Shown here: positions 1-11,915 of the stretch, one piece after another
Layout of the letters: each line of letters starts with the position of its first letter
Numbering within the stretch: position 1 is the stretch's first letter
Assembly (NCBI GenBank): GCA_039621445.1
Contig: CP154954.1
Location: 61,749,858 to 61,813,857 of the forward strand
From: Euglena gracilis
Taxonomy: Eukaryota > Euglenida > Euglenophyceae > Euglenales
DNA: 64,000 nucleotides
Direction of reading: 5' to 3'
The notes under the pieces: model-generated
What the model saw: the letters and a program-made list of their open reading frames with translations, nothing else
Told to the model about the DNA's origin: nothing
The model's database searches: none
Translations under genes and position numbers: made by a program

Positions 1-2360
1 AATTTGTCTTTGTGACACCCTGAAACTTGGCTGTGCGAGAAATTGGTAAGTGCGAGGTATTTTGTACAATTTGAACACGATAGAATGACCAGCTGGGCCC
101 GAGTTTGGGCATCGGCAATTGAAGCTGTGAAAAACCATTCTTAGCCCCCGAAACATCAAAATAAACAACAGTTTCAGGTTTTATCCTGAAAAACTGAGTT
201 TAGAAACGTCCTTCATCCCTAGTATTTTAGTCCAAAAATGAGGCACAGTGCATTAGCTGAAATTGGATCTGTCTGCTGCCATGAAAATCCCTGTGTTCAG
301 GCCCCCACTTAAACAGTGGCGAGGTCCAGTCCTTTTTGTGCCCAAAAAATTCCATTTTCGGCACTTTTGGAGCAAAAAATTGTCGAAAATTCAAAAAAAA
401 TTGGCGCAAAGCGCCGAAAGAAAAATTCGAAAGAGGGGTCCCGGGCACACCCCTCCCCAGGGTCCCCGGGGTCGGTCCAGCCCCCTTGGCTGGTGGTGGG
501 GGGTGACACCCCCCCCACCAAAACCCCATACGTCTCGAGGCCTGACCCTAAGTCCCCCCCCAGAGCCTGTCTGACTGGACCCCCCTTGGGAGGTGAGGGA
601 GAGTGGGGTTAAGGGTTCACGCCCCCACACTTACAAACCCATCCCCCTGACATCAAACCCTGGACAAGGGGTAAGTCGCAGGTAGGACCATCCACCTCTA
701 GGTCAAAAATCGGAAGAAAAAGGAGAAAATAATTTGACACTTCTTGCAGGACAAATTGACTGGTCGTCAATCCAGTTCGGTGGTGATTCTCCAGGGGAAG
801 AGAAAATGTGCCAAAACCCTCAAAATACGCAATGTAACAAATGTAGAAAATTCAAAAAAAAATGCAAAAATGAAAGAAATGGGCAAAAAATGCAAGTCCC
901 ACATTCCCGAAAGCCAAAAAACACGCATCATCTGGAGACAATTTCAATATTTTTATCTCATAAAAAGTATTTCACAGTGCAACATGATTCATTCTAATGG
1001 CATGTATTGTTTCATCCAAACTTCTCCAAAACAACAACAACTGCATGAACAATGCAAACTGACCATTGACTTGAAAATTCTTAAAACCCCAACCTCAAAT
1101 GAAAGACATTCAAAAGCTCAATTTGCAAATAATGAATTTTTGGAATGCAAAGCCTCAATTTCGCAGCAATCCAAAAGTGCAAAATGAAAGTTTGGGATGG
1201 GAGAGGGAAAAATCTGTTAAAATTATTGACATCCAAAAGAACAAAAGCAAAATGTGCAAAATACAAGGGTTTTGGACTATGCAAATTGCGTTTTTCTCCC
1301 GTTCTTTTCCATTCTTGAGGAGTTCGCTCAGCAAATAGCCCCCCCCCCCCCATTTCACCCAGGGGCACTGTCTGCTTAATAGCTGAAAATTAATGAAATG
1401 CAGAAGGGAAAAGACCCCCGAGCCCAGTTGCAAAATTTATAAAATGAAGTGATACTGAGGCGCAGTAAGGTACAATGAGATTTAGGTAAACTGACACACA
1501 AAGTGAACAAAGTATGGCAAAATAAAATGCAGTAAACCAGGGGAGATTCATACAAGTGAGGGGCAGCCTCGCACCAAGGCTCTTCAGGGGACTGCAAAAC
1601 AGCCACAACACAACTTCCATCGCCTGTAATTACAAAGCCTGATTCAAACGTCTCTTTATTATGAACATCGCAGGGACTCGTGCATTTGAGTCTTTTGGTC
1701 TTCCCTCAAAGAGAATTGAATGGTGGGGTTTCACAAGCTCACAGGGAGGGGGATCTGGCACATGGCCAAAACTTGCAGGCAGGACTTTCCAAAGGTTTTG
1801 GAAAGTCTTTTAGCCCGTTCTGGGGGGGGGGGGCAGGCTTTCCCTTGCTCACCCTTCCCTCAACTGCACTTAGGCTGTTTGTTTATGCGGCCACTAAACT
1901 TTGTCTCTTGCCTGATGCTTTGGTACTCACCTCAACCATCCCATGTGGCAGGCATCCCGGTGCACTCCGCGGCCCCATTCGCAATACTCCGATACCGGAG
2001 TACTCGAATGGTCTGGAGCTAAAAACCATTCCAGCTGCTCGAAAAAAAAATAGTAAAATCACCCCCAGGAGGGGGGGGGATGCACCTCAAGCAATGGTCT
2101 GGTCTGCCCTTCTCAAGCAGCCCCCGCCCCAGAGCCAGGTCCCACATGGCCCAATGCGGTTGCATTGGTCAAGCCTTTCAGATTGCGAAGCACCTCCTGC
2201 CTTCCCACCCTCCAACCCTCCTACCCTAAGGAGGGGAGGGCGGGCCTCCGGGGTACAAACCCCCCCAAAATCCCGGGTCCATTTCATGGATCAGTTGATG
2301 GAAAGCCCAAAAGGGGGGGTTATTCATGGGTTGCGGTCTCGGCCTGGGGGGGGGGGGTTC
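1..2360. other. Non-genic repeat-rich DNA
   Basis: I see no convincing gene. The stretch has A-rich tracts with repeated 'aaaaatgcaaaa' (about 840-900), C and G homopolymers at 480-560, 1340-1352, 1820-1832, 2070-2080 and 2346-2370, and a short hairpin core around 404-420 (ggcgcaaagcgccgaaa). That core recurs in many short elements of this window and suggests decayed element copies near 260-700. Open frames here are short and of simple composition. Confidence 0.5.
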
Positions 2361-2364
2361 TGGG

Positions 2365-3085
2365 GGGGGTGCGTACCTGGGGTACGTACCCCCACGACCT
2401 GTTGTACCTGTTGGGCTGGGGGGTCCTGGGGGGGTATGTACCCCCCACACTGGCGCCGACAAGGCCTATGTCTAAATAGGTACGTACCCCCCAGTACCTG
2501 TTCTACCTATACAGGCACACGCAGGTCCTGGGGGGGTACACGCAGGTCCTGGGGGGGTACCTACCCCCCACACCGGCGCCGGCAAAGCTTACGTCTAAAA
2601 TAGGTACGTACCCCCCAGTACCTGTTGTACCTGTTGCACGCAGGTGGGGTACGTACCCCCCCATACCGGCGCCGACAAGGACCATGTCTAAATAGGTACG
2701 TACCCCCCAGTACCTGTTGTACCTATACAGGTACACGCAGGTCCTGGGGGGGATACACAAAGGTCAATTTTGTTGCTCAACTTTTGGAGCCCCAAAATGA
2801 CAAAATCGCTTGTGTTTCCAAGTCATTTGGGGGCAAATCCCTTGTGTTGCTCAACTTTTGGGGGGCCCCAAAATAACAAAATCCCTTGTGTTACCAAGTC
2901 CTTTTGTTGTGTACCTGCTTGTACTGTACAGGTACATGCAGGTCCTGGGGGGTACGTACCTGTTTAGACATAGGCCTTGTCGGCGCCGGTGTGGGGGGTC
3001 TACCTGGTGCGTACCCCTCCAGGACCTGTCACGTACCTGCGTGTACCAGGTACGCAACTTGTACCAGGTACGACCCCCCAGACCC
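2365..3085. repeat. GTAC-rich tandem and inverted repeat array
   Basis: At least four direct copies of a module near 100-130 bp run from about 2380 to 2755, built on 'taggtacgtaccccccagta' and 'acacgcaggtcctggggggg', with 'ccggcgccgacaagg' in each unit. The module reappears in the opposite orientation at 2920-3075 (caggtcctggggggtacgta, gacataggccttgtcggcgc). Each unit is itself rich in the palindromes GTAC and GGCGCC. Probably a palindromic MITE that has been tandemly amplified. Confidence 0.7.
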
Positions 3086-3099
3086 CCCCCCCATGGCCA

Positions 3100-3440
3100 G
3101 GCTACCCCCTGGGGGGTCCATTCTCTGGATTTTCACTAGCAAAAAAAAAGTTCGACCGCCCAAAATTTCTAAAAAATGCCTCAATACACCAAATTTTCGA
3201 AAAAAAATTTTGCGCTGGAGAAAATATGCTGAATTCTGTGAAAACAGCAGATTTACCCCCCCAAAATGTCCCCATTTTTCAAAAATCCGGCGCTTTGCGC
3301 CGGCAGGGGGGGTCTTATTTATGAGGGGGTTCACTTCATGGATTTTTGCTCGGACCGGCCAAGGGGGGGTCTTATTCATGGGGGGTCAATTTTATGGGGG
3401 GGGGTACTATTTGTGGGGGGCTTACCATTGCTTAAGGTGT
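3100..3440. mobile_element. C/G-walled short element, 'GGGGTCTTATT' type
   Basis: It contains the hairpin core ccggcgctttgcgccgg (3288-3304) followed by repeated ggggggtcttatt blocks at 3306-3440 and a 'catggatttttgctcggaccgg' segment. The same parts occur in inverted order at 54240-54790 (cccccaaaaataagacc repeats, 'gccgatcgagcaaaaatcca', core ggcgcgaagcgcc). This makes it a dispersed family. Ends and target duplication were not resolved. Confidence 0.45.
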
Positions 3441-4979
3441 TCCCCCGGAAGGATGACTGACTAGTTTTTTTTTTGGAGTTACTGACTGCTTTTTGGGTCC
3501 GCACCCCCCCGGGGGGGGGGGGAGGATCGAAAGTGGCCCACCTGTCGCCGAAGGCTCCAGAGGTTTTTTTTTTGAGAAAATTCACAATTCCAAAATCTGT
3601 CAATTTTGAACCGTTTTTGCCCGAGTCCACAGAGACCAAATCTAGTAACACTAATAACACTAATGCGGCCTCACCCCTCACTAGTCACTGCCTCCACAAC
3701 CAGCGCTGACAGCTGACATCCCCCTCTGGGTCGGTTTTAGATCCTGGCACCTGCCGACCCAGGCAAATTTCCCTTGAAAATGACCATTTGTCGTTGGGGG
3801 AGCACACTCGCCCTAAAACTGGACCCCCCCCCCCAGGGGGTCGAAAGCGTCCGACCCCTGCCTGCCAATACCACCCCCACGTGCGAACTTCCCTTAACAA
3901 GAGCCGCCGGTGAATGGGAGAACAGCGAGCATGGGGAGTAAAGGGGAGGTGGGCCCAGGGGGCAGCGGTGGGAGAGCCTTCCAAGTGTGTGGATCCCGTA
4001 GTGGAGCTTCGTGACGCGGGCAACAAGGTCGATAGCGAAGGGAACAAACTGGGGGGGACAGAGGGATTGGGAACAGATCCCCCAAAGAAACTGCGCATGG
4101 AAGCCTCATCTCCAAACCAGGTGCATGCATGTGAGCAGGGGGGGAGGGTTTGGAAGTCCCCGACCTGGTGATGACATCGGTAGGCATAGATCCTTTAACT
4201 TTGGTGAAAAAAAGAAAACAAAGAAAACAAAAAAGTACTAAAAGGTGCTGGGTCCTGGCTTGCGGGGCTCTGCCTAAGAGGAGACAGGTACTCCCCACCG
4301 GGCTTTTGGAAGCTCAAAACCGCCCGGAGAATGTCCGAACTGTCTGGTGGAATGCAGCCACGGATTTCTTTTTACCGAGGACCAGGGGGTCCTCCTACCT
4401 TACCCCCCTACCCGCCCACACCCCCTACTTTTTGGGGGTCACTTTTGGGAATCAAAAGGATTTTGGCGCCTCGCGCTGAAAAAAAAGAAGCCCAAAATGG
4501 GCAAAACCCGCCTCCGTCGAGGGATCCACACAGGGTTCGGCTGAACCCCAGGGTCTGACCTTTAAAAAAATAACTGAATATCATCACCGTTGTCTGCCAC
4601 TTCCCACTTATTTTGCACCTGTAGTATTATCATTATCATGATCGTCATCATCATCATCATCATTTGGGGTTGTGCAAAAGCCGGCTGATGGAAGAGTTGG
4701 GTCCTGATCATACCATTGCTTACCGACCGGGGAAGGGGATGGGTCGGCCAGGAATGGCCGAAAATCGCCAATTTTTGGATTTTTAGTCAAAATCCTTCGA
4801 TTTTCAGCCATTTTTGGCCGAGTGGCCAAAGTGACCGACCCCCTGGGGGGGGGGGGGTAGTGGGTGACTGGTTTCTTGATTGGATACCGGAAAATGGAAA
4901 CTGACCCTCCCTGAGGGATCTTGACCTGAGGGGGTCTGAGGGGGTCTGAGGGGGTCTAGACCCAAAAACCAGTCAGTCC
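3441..4979. other. Non-genic spacer
   Basis: No gene is supported. Contents: C/G homopolymer runs (3507-3522, 3822-3838), a short (ATC/ATG)n tract at about 4629-4663, and A/T-rich filler. The phrase 'accattgctta' at about 3424 and 4711 recurs at 7699, so it may mark ends of a decayed repeat. Confidence 0.4.
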
Positions 4980-4987
4980 CTCCAGAA

Positions 4988-5272
4988 CAGGGGTTTTTTT
5001 TAAGACCGGGGGCGGGGAGGGGGGGTCCCCCCCACCCACCCCCCCCCGGGGGGCCCCCCCGGGGGGGAGGGGGGGGGTCCCGGGGGACCCACAAAAAAAA
5101 ATGGCCGAAAATCGCGAAAAGTGCTAAAAATAGAATTTTTTCGGCGCCTGCGGAGCCGAAAGTATATCCCACCCCCCTCCGGGGGGACCCCCCCTGGGGG
5201 GGGGGCTTGGCCGGACCCACCCACCCTCCCCCCCCTCCCCCCCCCGGGGGTCTACGACTAAAAAAAACCCTG
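4988..5272. mobile_element. hAT-like MITE with C/G walls (285 bp)
   Basis: The left end reads CAGGGGTTTTTTTTAAGAC and the right end, on the complementary strand, CAGGGTTTTTTTTAGTCG. The 8-bp flanks ctccagaa (4980-4987) and ctccggaa (5273-5280) match at 7 of 8 positions, as expected for a hAT-type duplication. The inside has C and G homopolymer walls around the core cggcgcctgcggagccga (5140-5160). It has no coding capacity. Confidence 0.75.
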
Positions 5273-5329
5273 CTCCGGAAAAAACAGCCAGTCACCCCCC
5301 CCGGGGGGGACCTCCTTAAACGTATAGCC

Positions 5330-5440
5330 TCAAATACCGACTATTTTGCGGTGGCGGGTCCCCAGCCAGTGCCCGAGGGCGGTGCTCTCCGCGTCGTCCA
5401 GCTCCAGCTCCGCCGCCAGCCCACTCCAGTCCTGCTCCCA
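5330..5440 (-). CDS. 3' terminal exon of an unrecognised gene
   Basis: The minus-strand frame ends in a TGA at 5332-5330 and reads ...WEQDWSGLAAELELDDAEST...GHWLGTRHRKIVGI. It is GC-rich in third positions, like other real exons in the window and unlike the surrounding homopolymer DNA. The upstream boundary is uncertain, perhaps an AG acceptor near 5440. The composition is acidic and helical. I do not recognise the product and no upstream exon is visible next to it, so this may be an orphan fragment carried by repeats. Confidence 0.4.
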   Translation of the reverse strand, partial: WEQDWSGLAAELELDDAESTALGHWLGTRHRKIVGI

Positions 5441-5739
5441 GCACACCGCACCGCCCCCAAGCCTGCGCTTCATTGGGGGGGGGGGCACCGGCGCTCTCAG
5501 CAGGAGGGTTTCCAAGGACCCTGGGGGTTAGAGTCTGCGCCCGGCTGGCGGAAAAAAAGGTACCAACTACCTCCTTCTGCGTGGGAGGTGTAGGTTTGCG
5601 GGGTGGGGGGGTGTTGGACACGGCCAAGCACCTCTGGTCAGCCATGCCCTTGGGCCCAGCATCGCCCAGCATCGCCTTTGGAGCCCTTGAAGGTGTACCT
5701 ATAATGCCTGCTGCTTTTGCCGCTCTAGCCCACCTTTGG

Positions 5740-6246
5740 TTACTTTTGGCCATCTTTGGTTCTTTTTTGACCACTTTTACCACTTTTGACTGCTTTTTGC
5801 CCACATTGACCACTTTTGACTGCTTTTTGACCACTGTTGCCCACATTGCTGCCTTTTGACCAATTTTGACTGCTTCTTCTTCTTCTTGACCACTTTTGCT
5901 GCTTTTTGCCCACCTTTGCCCATTTCCAACCACCTTTGCAGCTTTTTGATCACTTTTGCTGCTTTTTGACCACTTTTGGCCCCTTTTGCCTGCTTTTTGA
6001 CCACTTTTGACAACTTTTGTTGCTTTTCGACGACTTCTGCCTACGTTTGTTACTTTTTGCCCACTTTTGGCCATTGTTGCTGCTTTTTGATCACTTTCAC
6101 TTTTTCACTTTTTTTTGCCCACTTTTGCTGCTTTTTGACCACTTTTGCCCACTTTTGCCCACTTTTTATTTTACCACTTTTGCTGATTCTGACCACTTTT
6201 ACCCCACTTTTGCCTGCTTTTTGACCACTTTTTGACCACTTTTGCT
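5740..6246. repeat. Minisatellite 'TTTTGACCACTTTTGCTGC'
   Basis: About 500 bp of strand-asymmetric DNA made of degenerate units of roughly 10-22 bp around 'tttgaccacttttgctgctt'. Purines are almost absent from runs on the + strand. The 'KSGQKAAKVVKK' type frame on the minus strand is a by-product of the repeat, not a gene. Confidence 0.85.
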
Positions 6247-6374
6247 GCTTTTGCCGGAGGATGTGGTGCAGGCCTGTGAGATGGCAACATCGAGTGCAAG
6301 TTGCAAGCCTCTTGCCGGTCAGACAAACAAAATCCAAAACAGTTGTTGTGCTGGAGGGTGGAGGGTACCCCATC

Positions 6375-6612
6375 TTGTCCATCTGCATCTTGTCCACCAT
6401 CTGCATGTTGTCCAGCAACTGCATCTTGTCTAGCATCTGCATCTTGTCCAGCATCTGCTTCTTGTCCAGCAACTGCACCTTGTCCACCATCTGCATGTTG
6501 TCCAGTGTCTACATCCAGTTCATCTTGTCCAACATCGGCATCTTGTCCAGTATCTGCATCTTGTACAGCATCAAGCATCTTGTCCAGGATCTGCATCTTG
6601 TCCATTATCTGT
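6375..6612. repeat. 18-bp tandem repeat CATCTTGTCCAGCATCTG
   Basis: About 13 imperfect copies of an 18-bp unit. Because 18 is divisible by three, all frames stay open. The same unit occurs at 43943-43980 and 44733-44818, again beside the 'ccaaaaatggccacaaaaag' tract. The two loci are therefore copies of one composite element. Confidence 0.85.
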
Positions 6613-6639
6613 TCAGTATTCATCCGTTGGCTCCTGACC

Positions 6640-6990
6640 AAGCCAAAATAACCACAAAAGCCCCAAAAATGGCCACAAAAAGCCCAAAATTGACCACAAG
6701 AAGCCCCAAAAAGCAACCAAAATAACCAAAAATTGCCCAAAAACGCCAACAATGTCCACAAAAGATTGTGAAAAAAATGACCCAAAATCACCAAAAAGGC
6801 GCAAAATGGCCAAAAATGCCATAAAATCTGCTCAAAAAGGCCCCAATTAGCCCAATATTTGCCAAATCGGTGATAAATAGCCCCCAAATTAGCAAAAATT
6901 GACCCATTATGGCCAAAATGGGTGTAAAACTGGAGCTTTGTGGGAAAATTATCCCAAAAATAGTTCAATTCTCCAAAATATACAAAAAAA
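6640..6990. repeat. 'CCAAAAATGGCCACAAAAAG' tract, shared with 44.84-45.22 kb
   Basis: Degenerate short repeats of ccaaaa(a/t)tggcc, ending in 'caaaaaaaatgccagcat'. The region 44840-45225 is homologous over its whole length, including phrases such as 'gcccaaaaacgccaacaatg' and 'cttgccaaatc', which marks a dispersed repeat of roughly 1 kb. Confidence 0.75.
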
Positions 6991-6991
6991 A

Positions 6992-7131
6992 TGCCAGCAT
7001 CGCCCAGCATCGCCCAGCATCGCCCTGCATCGCCCAGCATTGCCCAGCATCGGAACCCCACCTCTGGTCTCCAAAAATCCAGCATCGCCCAGCATCGCCC
7101 TGCATCGCCCAGCATCGCCCAGCATCATCAG
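6992..7131. repeat. 10-bp tandem repeat CAGCATCGCC
   Basis: About a dozen copies of CAGCATCGCC with occasional CTGCATCGCC, in two blocks separated by 'agcatcggaaccccacctctgg'. Two further units stand at 5658-5677, upstream of the large minisatellite, so the whole 5.65-7.13 kb block may be one composite unit. Confidence 0.85.
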
Positions 7132-7139
7132 AGGTGCTT

Positions 7140-7800
7140 GAACGCGGCTGGTCCCTGAAACCCAGAAAAGAAGAAGCCCAATTCAGCTGGGCGATACCAT
7201 AACATTTTGGTTTAAGATGCAACTCCAAAACGTCTTAAAAAAAAACACTATTTATCAACCGCCTTTGGCACATTTTCAAAAAATATTGCGCTTTTCGCAG
7301 CAGCGAACACCACCTGTTTTGTGTTTTGGGGCAATCAGGACCGCATATTCAGCCAAAACACCAAATCTGGAGAAAAAGCAACCAGTGTTACAGGGTTGGC
7401 ACACAGGGTTAAATAATATGATGCCTCAAGACAGTTCCAAAATTTCTGGAGAGGTTTCCGAGTATATTCAAGATATGACAAATACACAGAATATACACAT
7501 CATATATAATGTATGTATGTGTATATGTATCTATGAATGTACGTATGTATATTATAATATTAAACTAATGTTACAAAAATGTGCCATTGACATTGTTGGT
7601 AATCAGCTGCCCACTGATTTTTTTCTGGGCGACATAAAATTATTTGGCCCCAGGGAAATGTCAACCGCGAATCTAGAGCAGTCTGTTCTATCAGGACCAT
7701 ACCATTGCTTAAGGTGTGTCCGATGGTACATTTTTATCGGGAAACAGATTGGGAGCGGGCAACCCCCAACATAGTTCAATCCCTTTCAGAGGGCTCTTGG
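7140..7800. other. Non-genic spacer
   Basis: AT-richer DNA with a short (ATGT)n-like stretch at 7505-7555 and the recurring phrase 'accataccattgcttaaggtg' at about 7692. I see no gene. Confidence 0.4.
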
Positions 7801-7808
7801 GAACAGGG

Positions 7809-8367
7809 CGGGGGGGGGGGGGAATATGCAACTTGGCCCTTCACATTATGCAAATAAAAAAAAATGCAAAAAAATGCAAAAAAAATGCAAAAAAAAATGC
7901 AAAAAAATGTAACCTGCATAAAACCCCTGAGAAAAGGCTGGAATATAACAGAGTTTTGCTGCCCAAAATCCATAAACATGTGACAATGCCGGTGTACCTG
8001 TCAATGATTCACAAAGAAGACATCTTGGAAGACAATGGCAAGCACTGAAGCTTTGAAAATCCACATGAATGGCACCTGCACGTTCAGTCTAAGCAAATCG
8101 TCCCTCCAGGTCACCATTGAACATCAACAAAACGGTGGCACGGCGCATTTCGATTGCAACTGTCATTGCTTTGGCCACCTGTCCATGACGGTGTCGCAAT
8201 ACCTTGCCCTCTTTTTGCAGCGAAATACAGAGTGGCCTACAAAAAATTTTCCAGGGCAAAATGTTTTATGCAAAAAATGCAAAAAAAAATGCAAAAAATG
8301 CAAAATTCGGAAAAACCTGATTATGCAAAAAATGCAAATTATGCAAGTTGCATATCCCCCCCCCCTG
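7809..8367. mobile_element. MITE with ATGCAACT ends and exact 8-bp duplication
   Basis: Exact flanking duplication gaacaggg at 7801-7808 and 8368-8375. The inverted ends are a G run followed by (a/g)atatgcaact on the left and agttgcatat followed by a C run and CTG on the right. The inside has many 'aaaaaaatgc' units and 'gagaaaaggctggaatataacagag'-like sequence. A second copy of the family sits inside telomeric repeats at 15579-16018. Confidence 0.75.
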
Positions 8368-8633
8368 GAACAGGGGTCAGCAGTCAGCGGAGCGTAGCAA
8401 GCAGTTTGTGTGGCGGCTCAACAGAGGCTCCGCCCAGTTCCTCCCAGTCCACTGCCCGACCCTCACGGAGAATTACGGAGAAATTCCATCGAGGTCCAAC
8501 ACCAGCAGCGGATTCGACTTATAAAACATACAATTTTGAGGCAGATTTTTCTTGATACCGAAACTCTCGTGCTTCTTTTTTTGGTGATTGTTTTATTGAT
8601 TTGGTATTGATTTTCAGTATAAAAAAAATGGCG

Positions 8634-11080
8634 CTTAGGCGGCCGGTTTCGCACTTAAAGGTTTTTCTTTGAAATGGGCGCATTTGTGCAAATTTACAAT
8701 TTTATGACATTTTTGGAACCCTGTACCCTGACACACGAAAGACAGCTTATGAACTGTTACACCCCACTGTTGAGGGGATATAACTCCCGGTAGTTTGGTA
8801 CACAACTTGCTTACTGAGTGGCGCGAAGAGGGCGGAAGGTGAGGCTGGTGCTCTTGTATGTCAAACGGTGAGAAGCACACACCAGCTGTTACGACAAATG
8901 GTACTGGTGCTGATGTGGTGCCTGAACAGGCTTGAACGCTGCAGCCGCCCGCAAGGAAACACGGAGCCTTATTACACACAGGTTGCAGACTACAGCACAT
9001 CACAGGTTGCAGACTACGCCAACCAGCCATCACACTGTTTGCACCACAATTGCGCGGTGATGAAATTTGTGGTGAGAGGTAGTGTGTAATGTTCAGTTGA
9101 ATGCGGCATCTGACTGGCCAAAAATTGCCTGCCTTACGTGTGTACATTTGTACTGCTGTTCCCCGGCCCACACGGCTGGTTGCTTTGGCCTCATCCATTT
9201 GGCAGATAAGTGTAATGAGTTGAAGACGTGCAAGGACCTGTGACTGCTCGACACCTTTTTTGCAACAGTGCTACGTTACAAGAAGACAAAATTTGGCACC
9301 TGAAATACCTGGGATGTGTCGGAGTCCGTTTTCTGGCTCTTCTCCAACATTCTCCCCTTGAAAAATGTAAAATACACCAGTTTTTGTGCATAATTGTGGA
9401 AAATGAGTTCCACTGCTTTCATGCAACCAATCCAGTGGTAAAGATTCACCACTTCCTTGCACCCAAAGTAACGGGTGCTTCAGGGCTACCTTTCTCCGGC
9501 TGTTGGGTGCCACGAACTGGCACAGGTCGTCCCCCCAGTCTCACACCCCAGTTGTGGGGAATAACATGGCCGCTTTGGTGGTTTTGCACCGGGGAGGTCA
9601 ATTCCGGTCTGGTGGGTGCTGAAGCATCAGCAGCTGATGGGAAGGGAGTCTGCCACCCAACTTACCCCCGGGATCCGCACAACCAGTTTTGTGGCAAAGA
9701 ACCCAGCGGAAGAAGCCCGATCCTTGAAGGACAAATTCGTTTTTATTTGCGCAAATGCACACACAAACATGATTATGCTGGTGCGCGCATTTGCGCAAAT
9801 AAACACAGTTTTGTGCTTCAAGAGTTGGGCATTAGCACCCAGGAACTGACGCCGTTGGTAAACGGTGTGACAAAGGGGCCGTGACGACGCGGTCCAGCCA
9901 ACTGTCCAGAAACATATTTTGGTGGCTTTGTCACTGTGTTCGTCACAAGCTCATGGGCGCAAATGCGCGCACAAACAAAATGTATTTATGCGCGCATTTG
10001 CACAAACAAAAATAATTCGTGTTGGTGGGCGCAAACGCGCAAATAAACACACAGAAGGACAAGAGAGTGCAAATAATGAGCAAAATACTGTTTTTGGCAG
10101 TGTGACCCTTGGGACTTTTGCCAAAACTTGGTGCTTTGGGGAGTGTCCAAAAATGGACTCTGCAAGTCGAAACCCCCGGGACCTTCCCCCCCGAAGCGAA
10201 AAAAAAAACACAAAAAAGCTGCCCAGGAACGGGACCTTTACTGCACTTGTTGCTCTTTTTTTGCTGTTTCCCCGGGTGTCCCCAAGCTGCCGGCGGTGTG
10301 TACTGCATTGCTTGCAGCGCCTTGGCGTGGTGTTTTTGGTGAGTTTGACAAAGCGTGGGGAGGAAGTGCCAGGGGGTGTGGGTGTCGTGTGACCAAGCCG
10401 GAAGATAGGGTGCAGGGGAAGGAAGGACAGTGCGGGGTGTTTGGCAAATGATGCACAGAGGGGAAGGAACAGGGTCCGCAGGGAATGAAGGGGCGAACGA
10501 AGGGGCTGCAGCAGCGGAAGCCAGGCCGCAGGCCAGTGGCAGGACCCTTGGGATCCTAAAATTGGTGCCGGTGGAAATGTACCGTTATCGGGTAGCTGCG
10601 CACCCACCTTCAGCAGATCCTCTGTCTCCATCTTTTGTGGGTCCTGTCAATGGACCAGAAACAGCACCTTGATACCAGGTGCCGGAGGAGACGGTGTGGT
10701 CATTTGGGTTGAACCCATTCAGAAGCCACTAAGAGTAGCTGTTGGAGCGCCAAATGAAGCCGCTTTTTGCTCCTCCATTGGTGGTTCATTTGGGCATTTG
10801 CGCACATCACGTTGTTTGTGGGTGCAAATGCGCAAATGAACCAGATGTTGATTGCACAAATTTTTTTCATGTTGTTCATTTGTGCATTTGCACCACAAAA
10901 AACGGGATGTGCAAATGCACAAATGAACCACATCTGCTGTCGGTGTTTGACAGTTGCGTTTCTGTCACACCGTGTTTTCAAACTCCCCGGATCCATACAG
11001 CCGAAATGAAACTTTTTGTGGATTTGTGCAAATGCGCAAATCAACGTAAAAAAGCTTAAGTGCGAATCCGGCCGCCTAAG
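8634..11080. mobile_element. Non-autonomous 2.4 kb relative of the CTTAGG transposon
   Basis: It starts CTTAGGCGGCCGGTTTCGCA and its complement-strand end starts CTTAGGCGGCCGGATTCGCA; inverted ends extend about 60 bp. The flanks are tggcg (8629-8633) and tggca (11081-11085), 4 of 5 identical. The interior is homologous to the nested copy at 23464-26467, for example 9215-9320 against 24555-24660. The segment around 10130-10540 matches 25860-26260 in inverted orientation, so the interiors are rearranged. It contains no long GC-rich exon and looks unable to code for its own movement. Confidence 0.8.
9745..11034. repeat. Dispersed GCGCANNTGCGC-like palindromes in the 2.4 kb element
   Basis: Palindromic or near-palindromic sites (gcgcatttgcgc and decayed forms such as ggcgcaaatgcgcgca and gtgcaaatgcgcaa) lie at about 9747, 9784, 9957, 9990, 10027, 10787, 10822, 10876, 10911 and 11021. 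They are more decayed than in the 14 kb element, with C to T type changes, which suggests an older copy. Confidence 0.7.
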
Positions 11081-11085
11081 TGGCA

Positions 11086-11907
11086 TTCCCGAATCAGAAC
11101 ATTCCAGAAAAACCACCCTGACCCCCCAAACCTATATGCCAAGCAACAACGCAATATGCTATGCCACGGATCCGTGCAAAGACATGATACAGTGAAAGAT
11201 TTACACGGCATCCGTGGATGTTTCTTTGATTCAAAAAATTGTGGAAAATGGCAGAAAATTGCAGGAAAGCGCGGAAATTGCAAAAAAAAACCTGCAAATG
11301 CAAATTCCCTTGGCCTCTTGGCACAACCTTATGACGCAGGATCCGACACCGACAAAATCTGGCAAAGAGAAAAATGAATGAGTGGCTGGGAGGAGGGTGG
11401 CAATTTTCTGTTAAAAAAAATTTGGAGAACATGCTTTTCAAATTTCAAAAAAAGGATGGGCGGCGTTGTTGGAAGACGCGACATGGATTCACTGAAACAA
11501 GACCTCCATTTCTGGGTCCAAATGGGTGTCTTGCGGAACTTAACATTTGCATTCCTTAGATCCCCACCATTCGGCATTCGAGCAAATAGAGGATGTTCTC
11601 ACCATCTCGAAGGATTTTTTCCGTCATTGAGGACCAATTGGTAACCCCACTGTTCAGCGTCACATCTGTGCTAATGTGGATGGTGTTCTTGCTGGCACTT
11701 GCGATTGAACAAATGGAAAGAATGTGAACAGAAGCGCCATTGGATGAACTCGCCCAAGGGATATCGACGAGGAGACTGCAGTGTTCCTATAAAGTGATGT
11801 ATCTGCCTGGCTCCTTTCCCGACGAAGGCTGCAAAACGGCCCCGAGACCAACAAACCCACCCCAATGACAAACAATGATGCATAGGATCTCCAGCTGCGA
11901 GGATTGC
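11086..11907. other. Non-genic spacer
   Basis: Mixed-composition DNA with short open frames on both strands (for example + strand 11378-11644 and minus strand 11094-11441). None shows the GC-rich third positions or paired splice signals seen in supported exons. I cannot call a gene. Confidence 0.35.
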
Positions 11908-11915
11908 ATCCAGAT

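Noticed and set aside
5316-6496. Lys/Gln/Ser-rich minus-strand frame of about 250 residues that looks like a histone-tail or nuclear protein.
   Set aside because: It is the translation of the TTTTGACCACTTTTGCTGC minisatellite. Only the first part (5330-5440) has independent coding bias.
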